NCBI GenBank assembly: GCA_041946685.1
Contig: JBHGAV010000037.1
Span: 1 to 40,774, forward strand
Length of the DNA stretch: 40,774 nucleotides
Direction of reading: 5' to 3'
Source: JBHGAV01 sp041946685
GTDB lineage: Bacteria > Acidobacteriota > Terriglobia > Bryobacterales > Bryobacteraceae
The first letter of the stretch is position 1. Each line of letters begins with the position of its first letter. A program made the translations under genes and the position numbers. Under the pieces are notes generated by a model. It was not told where the DNA came from and searched no databases. It saw nothing but the letters and a program-made list of their open reading frames with translations. Below are positions 6,387 through 14,804 of the stretch, piece by piece.

Positions 6387-8708
6387 TCAGGTCCGCATGC
6401 GGGTCATCAGGTACGCCGCCGCCAGAAAGAAGACGGTGTTCGGGGCCCAGGCGGCCGCCACGGCGGGGAGCTGATTGATGTTGCCCACCTGCTCGAAGAG
6501 CTGGTTCACGCTCCAGTAGGCGATCGCGATCCCCAAGCTCACCCCTACTCCCGCCAGCGCTCCCCGGCTTCCGGTGAGGAAGGCGAAGGGCACGGCAATC
6601 ATCGCCAGGATCAAGGCGAACAGCGGCACGGAGAACTTCTTGTAGTACTGGATCCGGAGCTGGATCGTATCGAATCCGCCCTGCTGAAGCTCCGCGATGT
6701 AGCCGTCGAGCTCGCGGTAGTTCATCTGCTTGTCCTGCTTGACTTCCTTGAGGAAGTAGCTGGGGGGCTCGTCCAGCTCCGAGAAAGTCGTAGCCCGGAA
6801 GGCCTCGTAGCTTTGCCCTGTGGCGCCGCTCAGGTCGCGACGCCAGCCGTTCTCGAATACCCACGTCTTCAGCGAGGCGGACCAGTATGCCCTTTCGGCC
6901 GAGATGTGGCGGCGCAGGCGGAAGGTGGCGGGGTCCAGCTCGTACACGCTGACTCCCCCCATGATCCCGGCCGAGGGGTCAAAGTAGCGGTAGTAGTAGA
7001 TCCGCGATTGCTGGCCGAAGATCCACTTTCGGTCCGGACGGAGGTACGTCTGAACAGGGCTCCCCTTGATCTCCGCACGGATGGCATCCTGCCTGCGGTT
7101 GGCCTCGGGCACGTAATAGTAGTCGAACGCGAACAGCAGGGCGCTCAGGCACAGGCTCATGAACAGCACCGGCAGCGACAGCCGGTGCAGGCTCACCCCG
7201 CAACCCTTGAAGGCGATCACCTCGTTGTGCTTCGCCAGGACCCCGAAGGTCACCAGCACCGCCACCATCGCGCTCAACGGAGCGGAATCATAGATGAGCA
7301 TCGGAGCTAGGTAGTACAGGTAGGTGATCACGCGCGGCATCGGGATCTGGTTCTTGATGATGTCGCTGAGTAGCTCAAAAAAGGTGAACACCTCCGTCAT
7401 CATGACGAAGCCGGCCAGGAACACCGTGAAATACAGGAGGTAGGACGAGAGGATGTAGTTGTCGAGAATCTGCGGTAGAAGAGGCAGCCGCGACGGCCGC
7501 CGGGCCGACCCGTCATTGACCGGCTTCCGGCTCCACCATCGCCGCTGCCGCCGCCAGAGACCGGACAGCCCCTTCATCCATCCGCCGACCAGATCCCGGT
7601 CACCGGGCCTCTCCAGCCGTGCCAGCAGGAAGATGCCGGCGGCGGCGAAAGCGGCATTTGGGGCCCATACGGCAAGCTCGACGGGGAGGGTCGCCTGCTT
7701 GGCCAGACCGATCAGGCTGATCAACCCCATGTAGTACAGGAAGGCGAGAAACACGCCGCTCACGATCGCCGCGGATTTGCCCGCCTTCCTGGATGAGACC
7801 CCCAGGGGGATCCCCACCAGGGCCAGCAGCACGCACGCGGGCGGCAGCGCCAGACGTTGCTGCAGCTCGATTCGGGCGTCCAGCGAATCACGCGCGGACT
7901 TCATGAGCGGCAGGGTGTCGGTCTCGCGGAACGGCCGCGCGCGCCGCTGGCCAGGCGGGTCGGCCGCCAGCACCTGGTCGCCCTTCGGGAACATCATCGT
8001 GATGTACTCGGAAGGGTCCCCGCCCGCCTGGTGCGAGCTGGCGTCGATGAGGGAGAGCTGAATCCGGTTGTGGGCTGCGTCGGGGATCGCGACCGCCTCG
8101 CGCGCCACGGTGATCAGGGGTCCTGCGGCTTCCTCCCGCGCCCCGCCGCGCTTCTGCGCGGACGGATTCAGCTCGGCGAGGAACACTTTCTTCCAGTGCA
8201 CTACCGGCCCCGGCACCACGTCCGCCACAAACAGGATCGCGCTGGGGAACTGCTCCTGAAATACGCGGGGCTGGATTTCGGCGGTTAGTTGCTCGGCGGC
8301 GAGTTGGTTGACAATGCGATAGGTCTCGCGAATGGACCAGGGCGTCAGCCAAAGCGAGGAAGCTGCGGTCACCAGGACCGCAGCCATGGCCAGAACCGCT
8401 ACCGGCCACACCACGCGCAGGCCCGGGAGTCCGGCGGCGCGCATGGCGGTGATCTCGCCGTCGCTCGACATGCGGCTGAAAGCCAGCAGACATCCCACCA
8501 GCACGCCGATGGGCACCGTGAAGATCAGCGCGGGCGGCAACACCAGCGCGGACAGGTACGCCACTGTAGAGACCGGCGCTGAGCTGCGTACCAGCAGCTC
8601 AAACAACTGGCCTATACTCCTCAGGAACAGAACGAAAGTGAAGAGGACCGTACCCAGGATTGTGGCGGAAGCCGCTTCGCGGAAGATGTTCCGGCTCAAC
8701 AGGCCCAT
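6387..8708 (-). CDS. lptFG: LptF-LptG fusion, lipopolysaccharide export permease
   Basis: Inner-membrane permease of the Lpt system that extracts lipopolysaccharide for transport to the outer membrane, working with the LptB ATPase. At 773 residues it is about twice a normal LptF or LptG. Residues 1-365 form one YjgP/YjgQ unit (three N-terminal membrane segments, a periplasmic beta-jellyroll region, three C-terminal segments around LALPPACVLLALVGIPLGV). A basic linker (about 366-405) leads to a second complete unit (about 406-773, starting ILDNYILSSYLLYFTVFLAG and ending with QVGNINQLPAVAAAWAPN). The reading frame is continuous, so this is a real fusion, not an annotation join. The start is 2 bases after the tldE-like stop, so translation is probably coupled. 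The minus-strand run suggests coexpression with the secreted TldD/TldE pair. Confidence 0.92.
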   Translation of the reverse strand: MGLLSRNIFREAASATILGTVLFTFVLFLRSIGQLFELLVRSSAPVSTVAYLSALVLPPALIFTVPIGVLVGCLLAFSRMSSDGEITAMRAAGLPGLRVVWPVAVLAMAAVLVTAASSLWLTPWSIRETYRIVNQLAAEQLTAEIQPRVFQEQFPSAILFVADVVPGPVVHWKKVFLAELNPSAQKRGGAREEAAGPLITVAREAVAIPDAAHNRIQLSLIDASSHQAGGDPSEYITMMFPKGDQVLAADPPGQRRARPFRETDTLPLMKSARDSLDARIELQQRLALPPACVLLALVGIPLGVSSRKAGKSAAIVSGVFLAFLYYMGLISLIGLAKQATLPVELAVWAPNAAFAAAGIFLLARLERPGDRDLVGGWMKGLSGLWRRQRRWWSRKPVNDGSARRPSRLPLLPQILDNYILSSYLLYFTVFLAGFVMMTEVFTFFELLSDIIKNQIPMPRVITYLYYLAPMLIYDSAPLSAMVAVLVTFGVLAKHNEVIAFKGCGVSLHRLSLPVLFMSLCLSALLFAFDYYYVPEANRRQDAIRAEIKGSPVQTYLRPDRKWIFGQQSRIYYYRYFDPSAGIMGGVSVYELDPATFRLRRHISAERAYWSASLKTWVFENGWRRDLSGATGQSYEAFRATTFSELDEPPSYFLKEVKQDKQMNYRELDGYIAELQQGGFDTIQLRIQYYKKFSVPLFALILAMIAVPFAFLTGSRGALAGVGVSLGIAIAYWSVNQLFEQVGNINQLPAVAAAWAPNTVFFLAAAYLMTRMRT

Positions 8709-8710
8709 AC

Positions 8711-10474
8711 TCAGTGAGCAGGATTGGCCGGCGGTGGAACAATCGGAAGCCTGGGCATGTCCTCATGCGCCTTGACCAACTGCAACTCCTCAAACAGCAA
8801 GCCCGGCGACACGACCGAGCTCTCCGCCACGTAGGAGGCCGCCCCCAGGAGGGCGAATGGCGCCCCGTTCTCCAGGTAGTTGAAAACCGCGGGTTCCCCG
8901 CCGGCCGCCAGGATGTCCCGGAGCGAACGCAGCGTGAGTTCCTTGAACCGCAGTCCCCGGACCAGCTCTTCACGGCCGTCGGGGTAGACACGGTAGACGA
9001 GGACCGGCAGGCTCACGGCGCGGGCCGAGGCGCCGTCCTGCGCCACGGCGGCGAGCAGGCGTTGGGCCTCCGGCACGGAGGCCGCGGATGGGAAGTCCAT
9101 CTTGCGGACCAACAAGCCGTACGGCTTCTCGCGGTGTACGGCGATCTCGATCAGCTTCTTCTTCAGATCGTCGAGCGTGCTGGTTTCGGACGCTCGCACG
9201 AACAGGTTGCTGAACGAGGCGGCGTTCGCGCCGAATCCGCCAAGGAGTCTGGCGCGTCCGTTGGATTCGAGCGCGCCTTTGACGGGCTGGCGCGTGGAAA
9301 GGTAATTCCTCAGCAGACCTTTGTCCACCAGGGTGAGCGGCTTGGGGATGACACCCTCCAGATCGACGGGATACTGTCCGAGGAGCCGCTGGCCGCGCCA
9401 GTCGGCCGCAGTCGGATCGTCCACCACTTCCATCCACTCGGGAAGGATACGCGAGCCGAGCCGCCCCTCCAGTTCGCTCGCCACAAAGGACAGGGTGCGC
9501 CCGGGCTCGGAGACCGGGCGGCGGCGGAGCGCGAAGCTCCTGCCCAGCACCTCGGCCATCAGTTGCGCGGCGGCCGCCGGTTCGAACAACACCGGCCCTG
9601 TGTACGGCTCGGCGACCGGCGCGCGTAACAGCGCGCCAAGATTCCCGATCACTGCCTCTATCCCGCGCCGGAGATCGCCCTCCGCTGGCAGGCTGTTCGC
9701 ATCCACGGCGTAGAAGCCCGTCGAGTCCCGCAGCGTCATGCCATCCGGGGCCAATGCCGTGGCCCGCGCCTGGAGATACTGCGAACTTTCGGGCACCCTG
9801 AGGCGGGTCCCCTCCGATGTCACCAGGTAATAGAAGCCCTGTCCTGAGTAATACTCCACGCTCGAGCCGATGATCCCCTGTTGCGAAGCGAACAGCGCCG
9901 ACAACGCCCGTACCCTGCTCTTCCATGCTTCTTCGTCCACCTTGCGTCTGGGAACGGAAAGCGACAGAGTGACCGGCTCGACCTTGCTGAAATCCGGCAA
10001 CGGGTCGGTGATGGTGACGTTCTTCTGCGAGGCGCGCTTGCGGGCAATGGCCTCGAGCGCCGACTTGTAGGCGCTGTCGGTCGCCAGCCAGAAGTACTGG
10101 CGGATGGCCGCGTAGTTGTCGTCGATCGGACAACCGCCCAAGTCGTAGCGGCTGCTGAAGGCGTAGTCGGACAGCACGTAGTTGCCGTTATCGTAGGCGT
10201 AGTCGCCGACCCGTACCTGGACGCGCGGCAGACGCACGCGGCCTGCCTGCGCCATGTTCAGCGCTCCCAGCGTGGCACTGGCAGAGAAGGTCTCCGTTTC
10301 GTGGATGCCGTACTCGATGTAGTAGGGCTGTTCCAGGCTCACCACCCGCAACTCCCTGCTGCGCTCGAGTTCGTCGGTCAGCGCGCGCAGAACCACGTCC
10401 GAGCCCGGTGCGGCGTCCTGCGCCAGAACCGAAACCCAGCAGCCCAAAGAGACGATCAGGAGGAGGCGGGTCAT
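8711..10474 (-). CDS. secreted TldE/PmbA-like protein lacking the zinc motif
   Basis: 587 residues with a signal peptide (MTRLLLIVSLGCWVSVLAQ). The body is of the TldD/PmbA (modulator of DNA gyrase) fold: N-terminal YYIEYGIHETETFSASATLG, central SVEYYSGQGFYYLVTSEGTR, and C-terminal VYRVYPDGREELVRGLRFKE. Where TldD carries the metal-binding HExxxH, this protein reads LMAEVLGRS (about 305-313): both His are replaced, by Ala307 and Arg312, while Glu308 is kept. In the known E. coli pair TldD is the zinc peptidase and TldE (PmbA) its non-metal partner, so this is best called the TldE-like subunit. The start overlaps the stop of the TldD-like gene by 4 bases, consistent with a 1:1 complex. The substrate is unknown; the signal peptide places it outside the cytoplasm, unlike E. 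coli TldD/E. Confidence 0.85.
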   Translation of the reverse strand: MTRLLLIVSLGCWVSVLAQDAAPGSDVVLRALTDELERSRELRVVSLEQPYYIEYGIHETETFSASATLGALNMAQAGRVRLPRVQVRVGDYAYDNGNYVLSDYAFSSRYDLGGCPIDDNYAAIRQYFWLATDSAYKSALEAIARKRASQKNVTITDPLPDFSKVEPVTLSLSVPRRKVDEEAWKSRVRALSALFASQQGIIGSSVEYYSGQGFYYLVTSEGTRLRVPESSQYLQARATALAPDGMTLRDSTGFYAVDANSLPAEGDLRRGIEAVIGNLGALLRAPVAEPYTGPVLFEPAAAAQLMAEVLGRSFALRRRPVSEPGRTLSFVASELEGRLGSRILPEWMEVVDDPTAADWRGQRLLGQYPVDLEGVIPKPLTLVDKGLLRNYLSTRQPVKGALESNGRARLLGGFGANAASFSNLFVRASETSTLDDLKKKLIEIAVHREKPYGLLVRKMDFPSAASVPEAQRLLAAVAQDGASARAVSLPVLVYRVYPDGREELVRGLRFKELTLRSLRDILAAGGEPAVFNYLENGAPFALLGAASYVAESSVVSPGLLFEELQLVKAHEDMPRLPIVPPPANPAH

Positions 10475-12141
10475 GGCTTCTCCGAGGAGGGTCTTGGCAG
10501 CAGCGGCGGACGGTCCGAAGACTTCGCCCTCCTCTGGGTCTCAATCTCCGAGACCAGTAACGCCGGTGCGACGGCCGCGACCGGGACGCTCCCCGACTCG
10601 GCGCCACAGTACCCGTTAAAAACCTCCGTGCGGTCGGAGGTGGCCAGGATCTTCTCGAAGCTGGCCAGCGGAGTGCCGACTATGTCCACACCGCGGACCA
10701 GCTCATCCGGGCGGCCGTCGGCGTACACCCTATAGACAATGATGGGGATGACGGTGAAGCCCTGCAAGCCCGAGCTTCGTGTCTGCGTGTAGCCTCCGGT
10801 TACTTCCTCGAAGTACAGACCATACGGCTTCGCCTGTCGCCTCACTTCCTCCCGGAGCATCTCTCGCAGCCTGGAGTCAGAAACCTTCTTGGAGGACTCC
10901 ACGATCAGGTTTGACTGCCGTGCCACGACCTCGTAGCCCGGACTCCTGCGGCCGTGCCCGTTGGACCTGTCGGTGGCGGCAACCGGCGTTCGGGACAGAA
11001 GAAACGTCTTGAGGACCCCGGATTCGACCAGATCCACGCGCCGCGCCGGCACACCCTCGTCGTCGTACAGGTAGTAGCCGTTCAGATCCACGCCGTTGAC
11101 CTTCCGGCGAGTCGGATCGAACACCACCGAAACGAACTCCGGCAGAACCTTGGTCCCGAGGCGCTTGGCGTACGTCTGCCCTTCGGCCTCGTCCCTCTGC
11201 CTGTGGCCCTCCACGCGGTGCCCGAAAATCTCGTGGAAGAAGACCCCCGCGGCCTTGCCGGAGAGGATCGCGGGACCCACGTAAGGATCCGCGACCGGAG
11301 CCTGCCGCAAAGCCTCCAGCCTTGCCGCCAGCCGCTCCGCCGTTTCTAGAATCGTATTGTCGGAGGGCAAACCGGAGGCTTCTTCGGCATCGAAGGTTTC
11401 ACCGACGGAGAGGTTCATCCCGTCGAGCGCCCTTGCCCGCGCCGAAATGGTGATCCTGGCGAAACCGAGCCCGTGCACCAGCCGCGTGCCCTCGGTGGTC
11501 ACAAGGTACCGCGTTTCGCGCCTGGCTGACACCGAGACCTGGGAAGTGAGGATTTCGGGCCGGTCGTGGAACACGGCCGACCACTTGCGTGCCCGGCCTT
11601 CCCAGTCTGCCAGGGAGAAGTCGAGCTTCTTGAGCGATTCACTATGGGTGGCGGGCGGCTCCTCGGCAAAGCCGGGAACATCGTCCTGGCGGTCGATGCG
11701 CACCTGCGTGCTGGTGCCGAGCTTAATCAACCGCTCGGAGGCCAGGCGGTAGATCCGGTCGGTTTCCATCCACAGGCGCTGCCGGATGGCCAGGGCGCCA
11801 TCCTCGATCGGCAGAGCTACGGCTGCGGCGAACACCGGCCGGTCGCCCTGCACCCGCCGGTAGTTGTCAAATTTGGGGCTGCCCACCCGGATCGTTGCAT
11901 CCAGAATGCGGGCCCGCCCGCAACTGCTTCCCTGGAGAGCCCCCACGGACGCTGCGACGCTACAGCCCTCCCGATCAACGACTTCATAGGCAAGGTAGTA
12001 GGGCGCCGGGTCGCCTTTGTCCCGCAGTGCATCGTAGTTGCGAGCCAGCTCCTGTGACAGGATCTCGGTCAACCGAGCATTCTGGCCGAAAGACAGGAAC
12101 CCCAGGAGGCCGAGCGCACACAAGCGCGCAGTCCGATTCAC
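10471..12141 (-). CDS. secreted TldD-like zinc metallopeptidase
   Basis: 556 residues with a short signal peptide (MNRTARLCALGLLGFLSFGQ). It carries the TldD zinc motif intact, GVFFHEIFGHRVEGH, with His303, Glu304 and His308. Other family landmarks are GDPAPYYLAYEVVDREG, RYLVTTEGTRLVHG, APVADPYVGPAIL before the motif, and VYRVYADGRPDELVRGVDIVG near the C terminus. It is paired by a 4-base overlap with the TldE-like gene. In E. coli TldD/TldE degrades unfolded peptides and matures microcin B17 in the cytoplasm; a periplasmic version implies a different substrate (inference). The start ATG at 12141 is 35 bases from the upstream regulator's stop, so one transcript is likely. Confidence 0.87.
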   Translation of the reverse strand: MNRTARLCALGLLGFLSFGQNARLTEILSQELARNYDALRDKGDPAPYYLAYEVVDREGCSVAASVGALQGSSCGRARILDATIRVGSPKFDNYRRVQGDRPVFAAAVALPIEDGALAIRQRLWMETDRIYRLASERLIKLGTSTQVRIDRQDDVPGFAEEPPATHSESLKKLDFSLADWEGRARKWSAVFHDRPEILTSQVSVSARRETRYLVTTEGTRLVHGLGFARITISARARALDGMNLSVGETFDAEEASGLPSDNTILETAERLAARLEALRQAPVADPYVGPAILSGKAAGVFFHEIFGHRVEGHRQRDEAEGQTYAKRLGTKVLPEFVSVVFDPTRRKVNGVDLNGYYLYDDEGVPARRVDLVESGVLKTFLLSRTPVAATDRSNGHGRRSPGYEVVARQSNLIVESSKKVSDSRLREMLREEVRRQAKPYGLYFEEVTGGYTQTRSSGLQGFTVIPIIVYRVYADGRPDELVRGVDIVGTPLASFEKILATSDRTEVFNGYCGAESGSVPVAAVAPALLVSEIETQRRAKSSDRPPLLPRPSSEKP

Positions 12142-12176
12142 GAACCCAGGATAACATGCACCCTCGGCAGGGCCGC

Positions 12177-12824
12177 TCAGGCGGTCATCGACAGGATGCC
12201 CTTTTCCTTCAACCCGGACAAGGCCAGGTGGTAGCGGCTTCGGATTCCCGTCTTCTCGTACAGGTGTTTCAAGTGGATCTTGACCGTGCCGGGCCGGATG
12301 CCGAGCTCACGAGCGATCTCGTTATTGGTCAGTCCCTGTTCCACCAAGCCGAAAACCTGTGACTCCCTGGGGGTAAGGTCCGAGCGGCCACCCCGCACGA
12401 CCTTCGGGCCGCTCCGGAAGATGACGTCTTCCATCCAGGCGGTGCCCGTGCTCGCCGTTCGCAAACAGGCCACTAGCGCCTCGGGCGACGTGGCTTTGCG
12501 AATCACCCCCTTGGCCCCTGCCTGCACGAATCGGAGAGCCTCGCCTTCGGTCAGGGAAGCCCCCCAGATGACGATCACCGGCGTGACAGGAGCGGATCTC
12601 AGGTTGAGGATCCAGTGAATGAGCCCGTTCACGCCTAACCCCTTATCCGCCAGCACGACGCGCGGGGGAATCTGGCGGGCCATCCGCACGCCCTCGTCCA
12701 GACTGTTCACAGCCCAGAGAAACTCGAAATCAGGGCAGGACCCAAGCACCGCCCGAACCCCGGCAGCCGTGACAGGCTGGGTATCGCAGACGCCAACGGT
12801 CGTGTTCGTGCACTGTTCAGCCAT
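12177..12824 (-). CDS. NarL/FixJ-type response regulator
   Basis: 215 residues: a receiver domain (about 8-125) with Asp14, phospho-acceptor Asp60 in VVLADKG and Lys in VIRKATSPE, and a LuxR-type helix-turn-helix (about 148-205: LTPRESQVFGLVEQGLTNNE and IRPGTVKIHLKHLYEKTGI). It binds DNA when activated. No histidine kinase is in the window, so it is an orphan here. It is divergent from the orphan TadZ-like ATPase gene with 131 bases between and heads the minus-strand run containing tldD/tldE/lptFG. GAGGGAAT just upstream of ATG 12824 serves as ribosome-binding site. The regulator at 24626 has the same architecture. Confidence 0.92.
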   Translation of the reverse strand: MAEQCTNTTVGVCDTQPVTAAGVRAVLGSCPDFEFLWAVNSLDEGVRMARQIPPRVVLADKGLGVNGLIHWILNLRSAPVTPVIVIWGASLTEGEALRFVQAGAKGVIRKATSPEALVACLRTASTGTAWMEDVIFRSGPKVVRGGRSDLTPRESQVFGLVEQGLTNNEIARELGIRPGTVKIHLKHLYEKTGIRSRYHLALSGLKEKGILSMTA

Positions 12825-12955
12825 TCAATTCCCTCAAGAAGAGCCGCAAGTCCGCCGCCTCGATGTGTTTGGTCAAGAAATGTAGTCCGGGAGGGCATAG
12901 GTAGTTCTCACACTTTCTGGGTTGGCTGCCGATCAAGTTCCAAGGAAGCTAAGAC

Positions 12956-14179
12956 TTGCGCCACCCCTCCCCACCGACACCTGCCCGCTTGGCCGGATCT
13001 CCCTCTGGCTGGGATGCCTGGCTGGTGTCCCCGGATCGCCGTATGGTGGCAGAGCTGAAGAACTTGCTGGCGTCGGAAGCCCGCTCGCTGCACGTGGTCC
13101 AGGTGCCAGGCTACCAGGAGCTGGAGTCTGTCTTTCCCCCCGCGGGTGGGGCGCTTCCACGGATCTGCTTCCTCGATGTCTGCACGAGCAGGGACCGGGC
13201 GCTCGCCTTGCTCCCCCGCCTGGCGGAGCCGCCGCACCAGGTCCCAGTGGTGGGGCTTCTCTTCGAGGACGACCCCGATCTGGCGCTGCGTTGCCTCCGC
13301 ATAGGCGCTGCCGGCTGCCTGATTCACCCATTCGATTCCGAACAGCTCCATCCCGTGCTCTCCCGGATCGGATACCTGGACGCCGCGCCCCAGCCGGGAC
13401 ATCGCCAGGGAGTCATTGCCGTAGCCCCGGCCAAGGGTTCAAGCGGAGCCTCGACTCTGGCATGCAACCTCGCCTGCCAGGCAAGCCGCGACGGTTTGCG
13501 GAAGGTGTTGCTGGCCGACATGGACCCTGTGGCCGGCACCTTGGACTTCATGCTGAAGTTGAAGTCCGCGTTCAGCTTCGCGGATGCTCTGGCGCACGCC
13601 GAAAACCTGGATGGGGATATCTGGAGGGGACTGGTTTGCCCCTATCGAGGGCTGGATGTCCTGCTTTCGCCTGAGAACCCGCTCGAATGCGAATCCGAAG
13701 CCGCCGCCGTGGCGAGTCTGGTCGCCTACGCCCGGCGCGCGTACGACTTGGTCGTGCTGGACACGGGAGGACCGTTCAGCGCGCTGGGACTGCAACTCCT
13801 GAAGCTCAGTGACGAGATTCTGCTGGTCACGACGACCGAGCCCGGCTCCATCTACGGGGCCAAGCGAGTGCTTTCTTACTTGGCCGAGAACGGCCTAGCC
13901 GCCGCTCAGGTCAGGCTGGTGCTTAGCCGCTGGCGCCGGGAGTTGGGTTTTGAGCAGGCCGACATCGAAACCGCCCTCGGGCTTCCCGTTTATCAGGTTC
14001 TTCCCAACGACCCGCAAGCGGTCGAGGAGGCGCTGCTGCAAGGGCGACCCGTGGCCTCGGGCAGTCCGTTCGGCAAGAGTCTTACCGAGTTGGAGGCCCG
14101 GCTGTTTGATCAGGATCCCCCCCGAGCCAGACCGTCCTCTTCCAAGGGGTTTCTCGGTCTGTTCTCCAAGGGCGCCTAG
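12956..14179 (+). CDS. orphan TadZ/CpaE-like ATPase with receiver-like N terminus
   Basis: 407 residues from TTG at 12956, chosen because AAGGAAG lies about 9 bases upstream and the first conserved residues (DAWLVSPDRRMVAELKNLL) follow at once. The N-terminal 140 residues resemble a degenerate receiver domain (CFLDVCT replaces the phospho-acceptor strand). The rest is a ParA/MinD-type ATPase: deviant Walker A APAKGSSGASTLA (about 155-167), LLADMDPVAGTLDFML and LVVLDTGGPF. That pairing is diagnostic of CpaE/TadZ, which localises Tad pilus machinery to a pole. A second, better-conserved copy sits inside the Tad operon at 30710. This copy is followed after 31 bases by a DsbA-like gene and then a MauE-like gene. 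Confidence 0.88.
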   Translation: MRHPSPPTPARLAGSPSGWDAWLVSPDRRMVAELKNLLASEARSLHVVQVPGYQELESVFPPAGGALPRICFLDVCTSRDRALALLPRLAEPPHQVPVVGLLFEDDPDLALRCLRIGAAGCLIHPFDSEQLHPVLSRIGYLDAAPQPGHRQGVIAVAPAKGSSGASTLACNLACQASRDGLRKVLLADMDPVAGTLDFMLKLKSAFSFADALAHAENLDGDIWRGLVCPYRGLDVLLSPENPLECESEAAAVASLVAYARRAYDLVVLDTGGPFSALGLQLLKLSDEILLVTTTEPGSIYGAKRVLSYLAENGLAAAQVRLVLSRWRRELGFEQADIETALGLPVYQVLPNDPQAVEEALLQGRPVASGSPFGKSLTELEARLFDQDPPRARPSSSKGFLGLFSKGA

Positions 14180-14210
14180 CCGGGCTGGCGGCGTACTATC
14201 CTGGAGTTGT

Positions 14211-14804
14211 ATGAAGTCCGTCGCACTCCTCCTTGGGCTGTCTGCATTCTTCCTCCAGACGCTGCCTGTGGCTGCGGCCTCTGGCAAGGCCGCTGGCGCG
14301 CCGTCCGCCCCAATCCTGATCGAGGTTTTCAGCGACTACCAATGCCCCGCCTGCAAGCTGCTGCACGAGCAGACCCTGCGGCCGCTGTTGAATGACTACG
14401 TCCAAGGCGGCAAGGTTTACCTGATCCACCGTGAATTCCCGCTCGCCATGCACCAATATGCGGCGCAGGCGGCAGCTTACGCGTGCGCCGCCGGACGCAT
14501 TGGCAAGTACGAGCAGGTGGCCGGTGCGCTGTTTGCCAGGCAGGACACCTGGTCAGTCGACGGCAAGGTGGATGAAGCGGCGTGCAGTGCGCTCACCCCC
14601 GCGGAGGCTGCCAAGGTCCGGGCCCTGGTGAAAGACGCCGCCGTAGCCGCCGAAGTCCGCACCGACATGGAAATGGCCAACAGGGCGCGCATTCAGCAGA
14701 CGCCTACCATGATCATCACCCATAGGCTGAAGCAGTACCCCCTCAGCGGGGCCGTGAACTACGAGTTGCTGCGCCGTTTTCTGGATGAACTTCTCGCGAA
14801 ATAG
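14211..14804 (+). CDS. DsbA-like periplasmic thioredoxin-fold protein
   Basis: 197 residues with a signal peptide (MKSVALLLGLSAFFLQTLPV, then AAAS). The thioredoxin-fold domain opens ILIEVFSDYQCPACKLLHEQ with active-site Cys45-Pro-Ala-Cys48 and has the cis-proline loop IQQTPTMII near residue 165. This is the Thioredoxin_4/DsbA branch that forms or isomerises disulfides outside the cytoplasm. The ATG at 14211 is preceded by GGAG (14203-14206). The next gene begins 20 bases before this one ends, which points to a paired redox module with the MauE-like membrane protein (inference). Confidence 0.9.
   Translation: MKSVALLLGLSAFFLQTLPVAAASGKAAGAPSAPILIEVFSDYQCPACKLLHEQTLRPLLNDYVQGGKVYLIHREFPLAMHQYAAQAAAYACAAGRIGKYEQVAGALFARQDTWSVDGKVDEAACSALTPAEAAKVRALVKDAAVAAEVRTDMEMANRARIQQTPTMIITHRLKQYPLSGAVNYELLRRFLDELLAK

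Noticed and set aside
6339..7310. A 323-codon plus-strand frame opposite lptFG
   Set aside because: His/Gln/Gly-rich antisense translation inside a conserved membrane protein gene.
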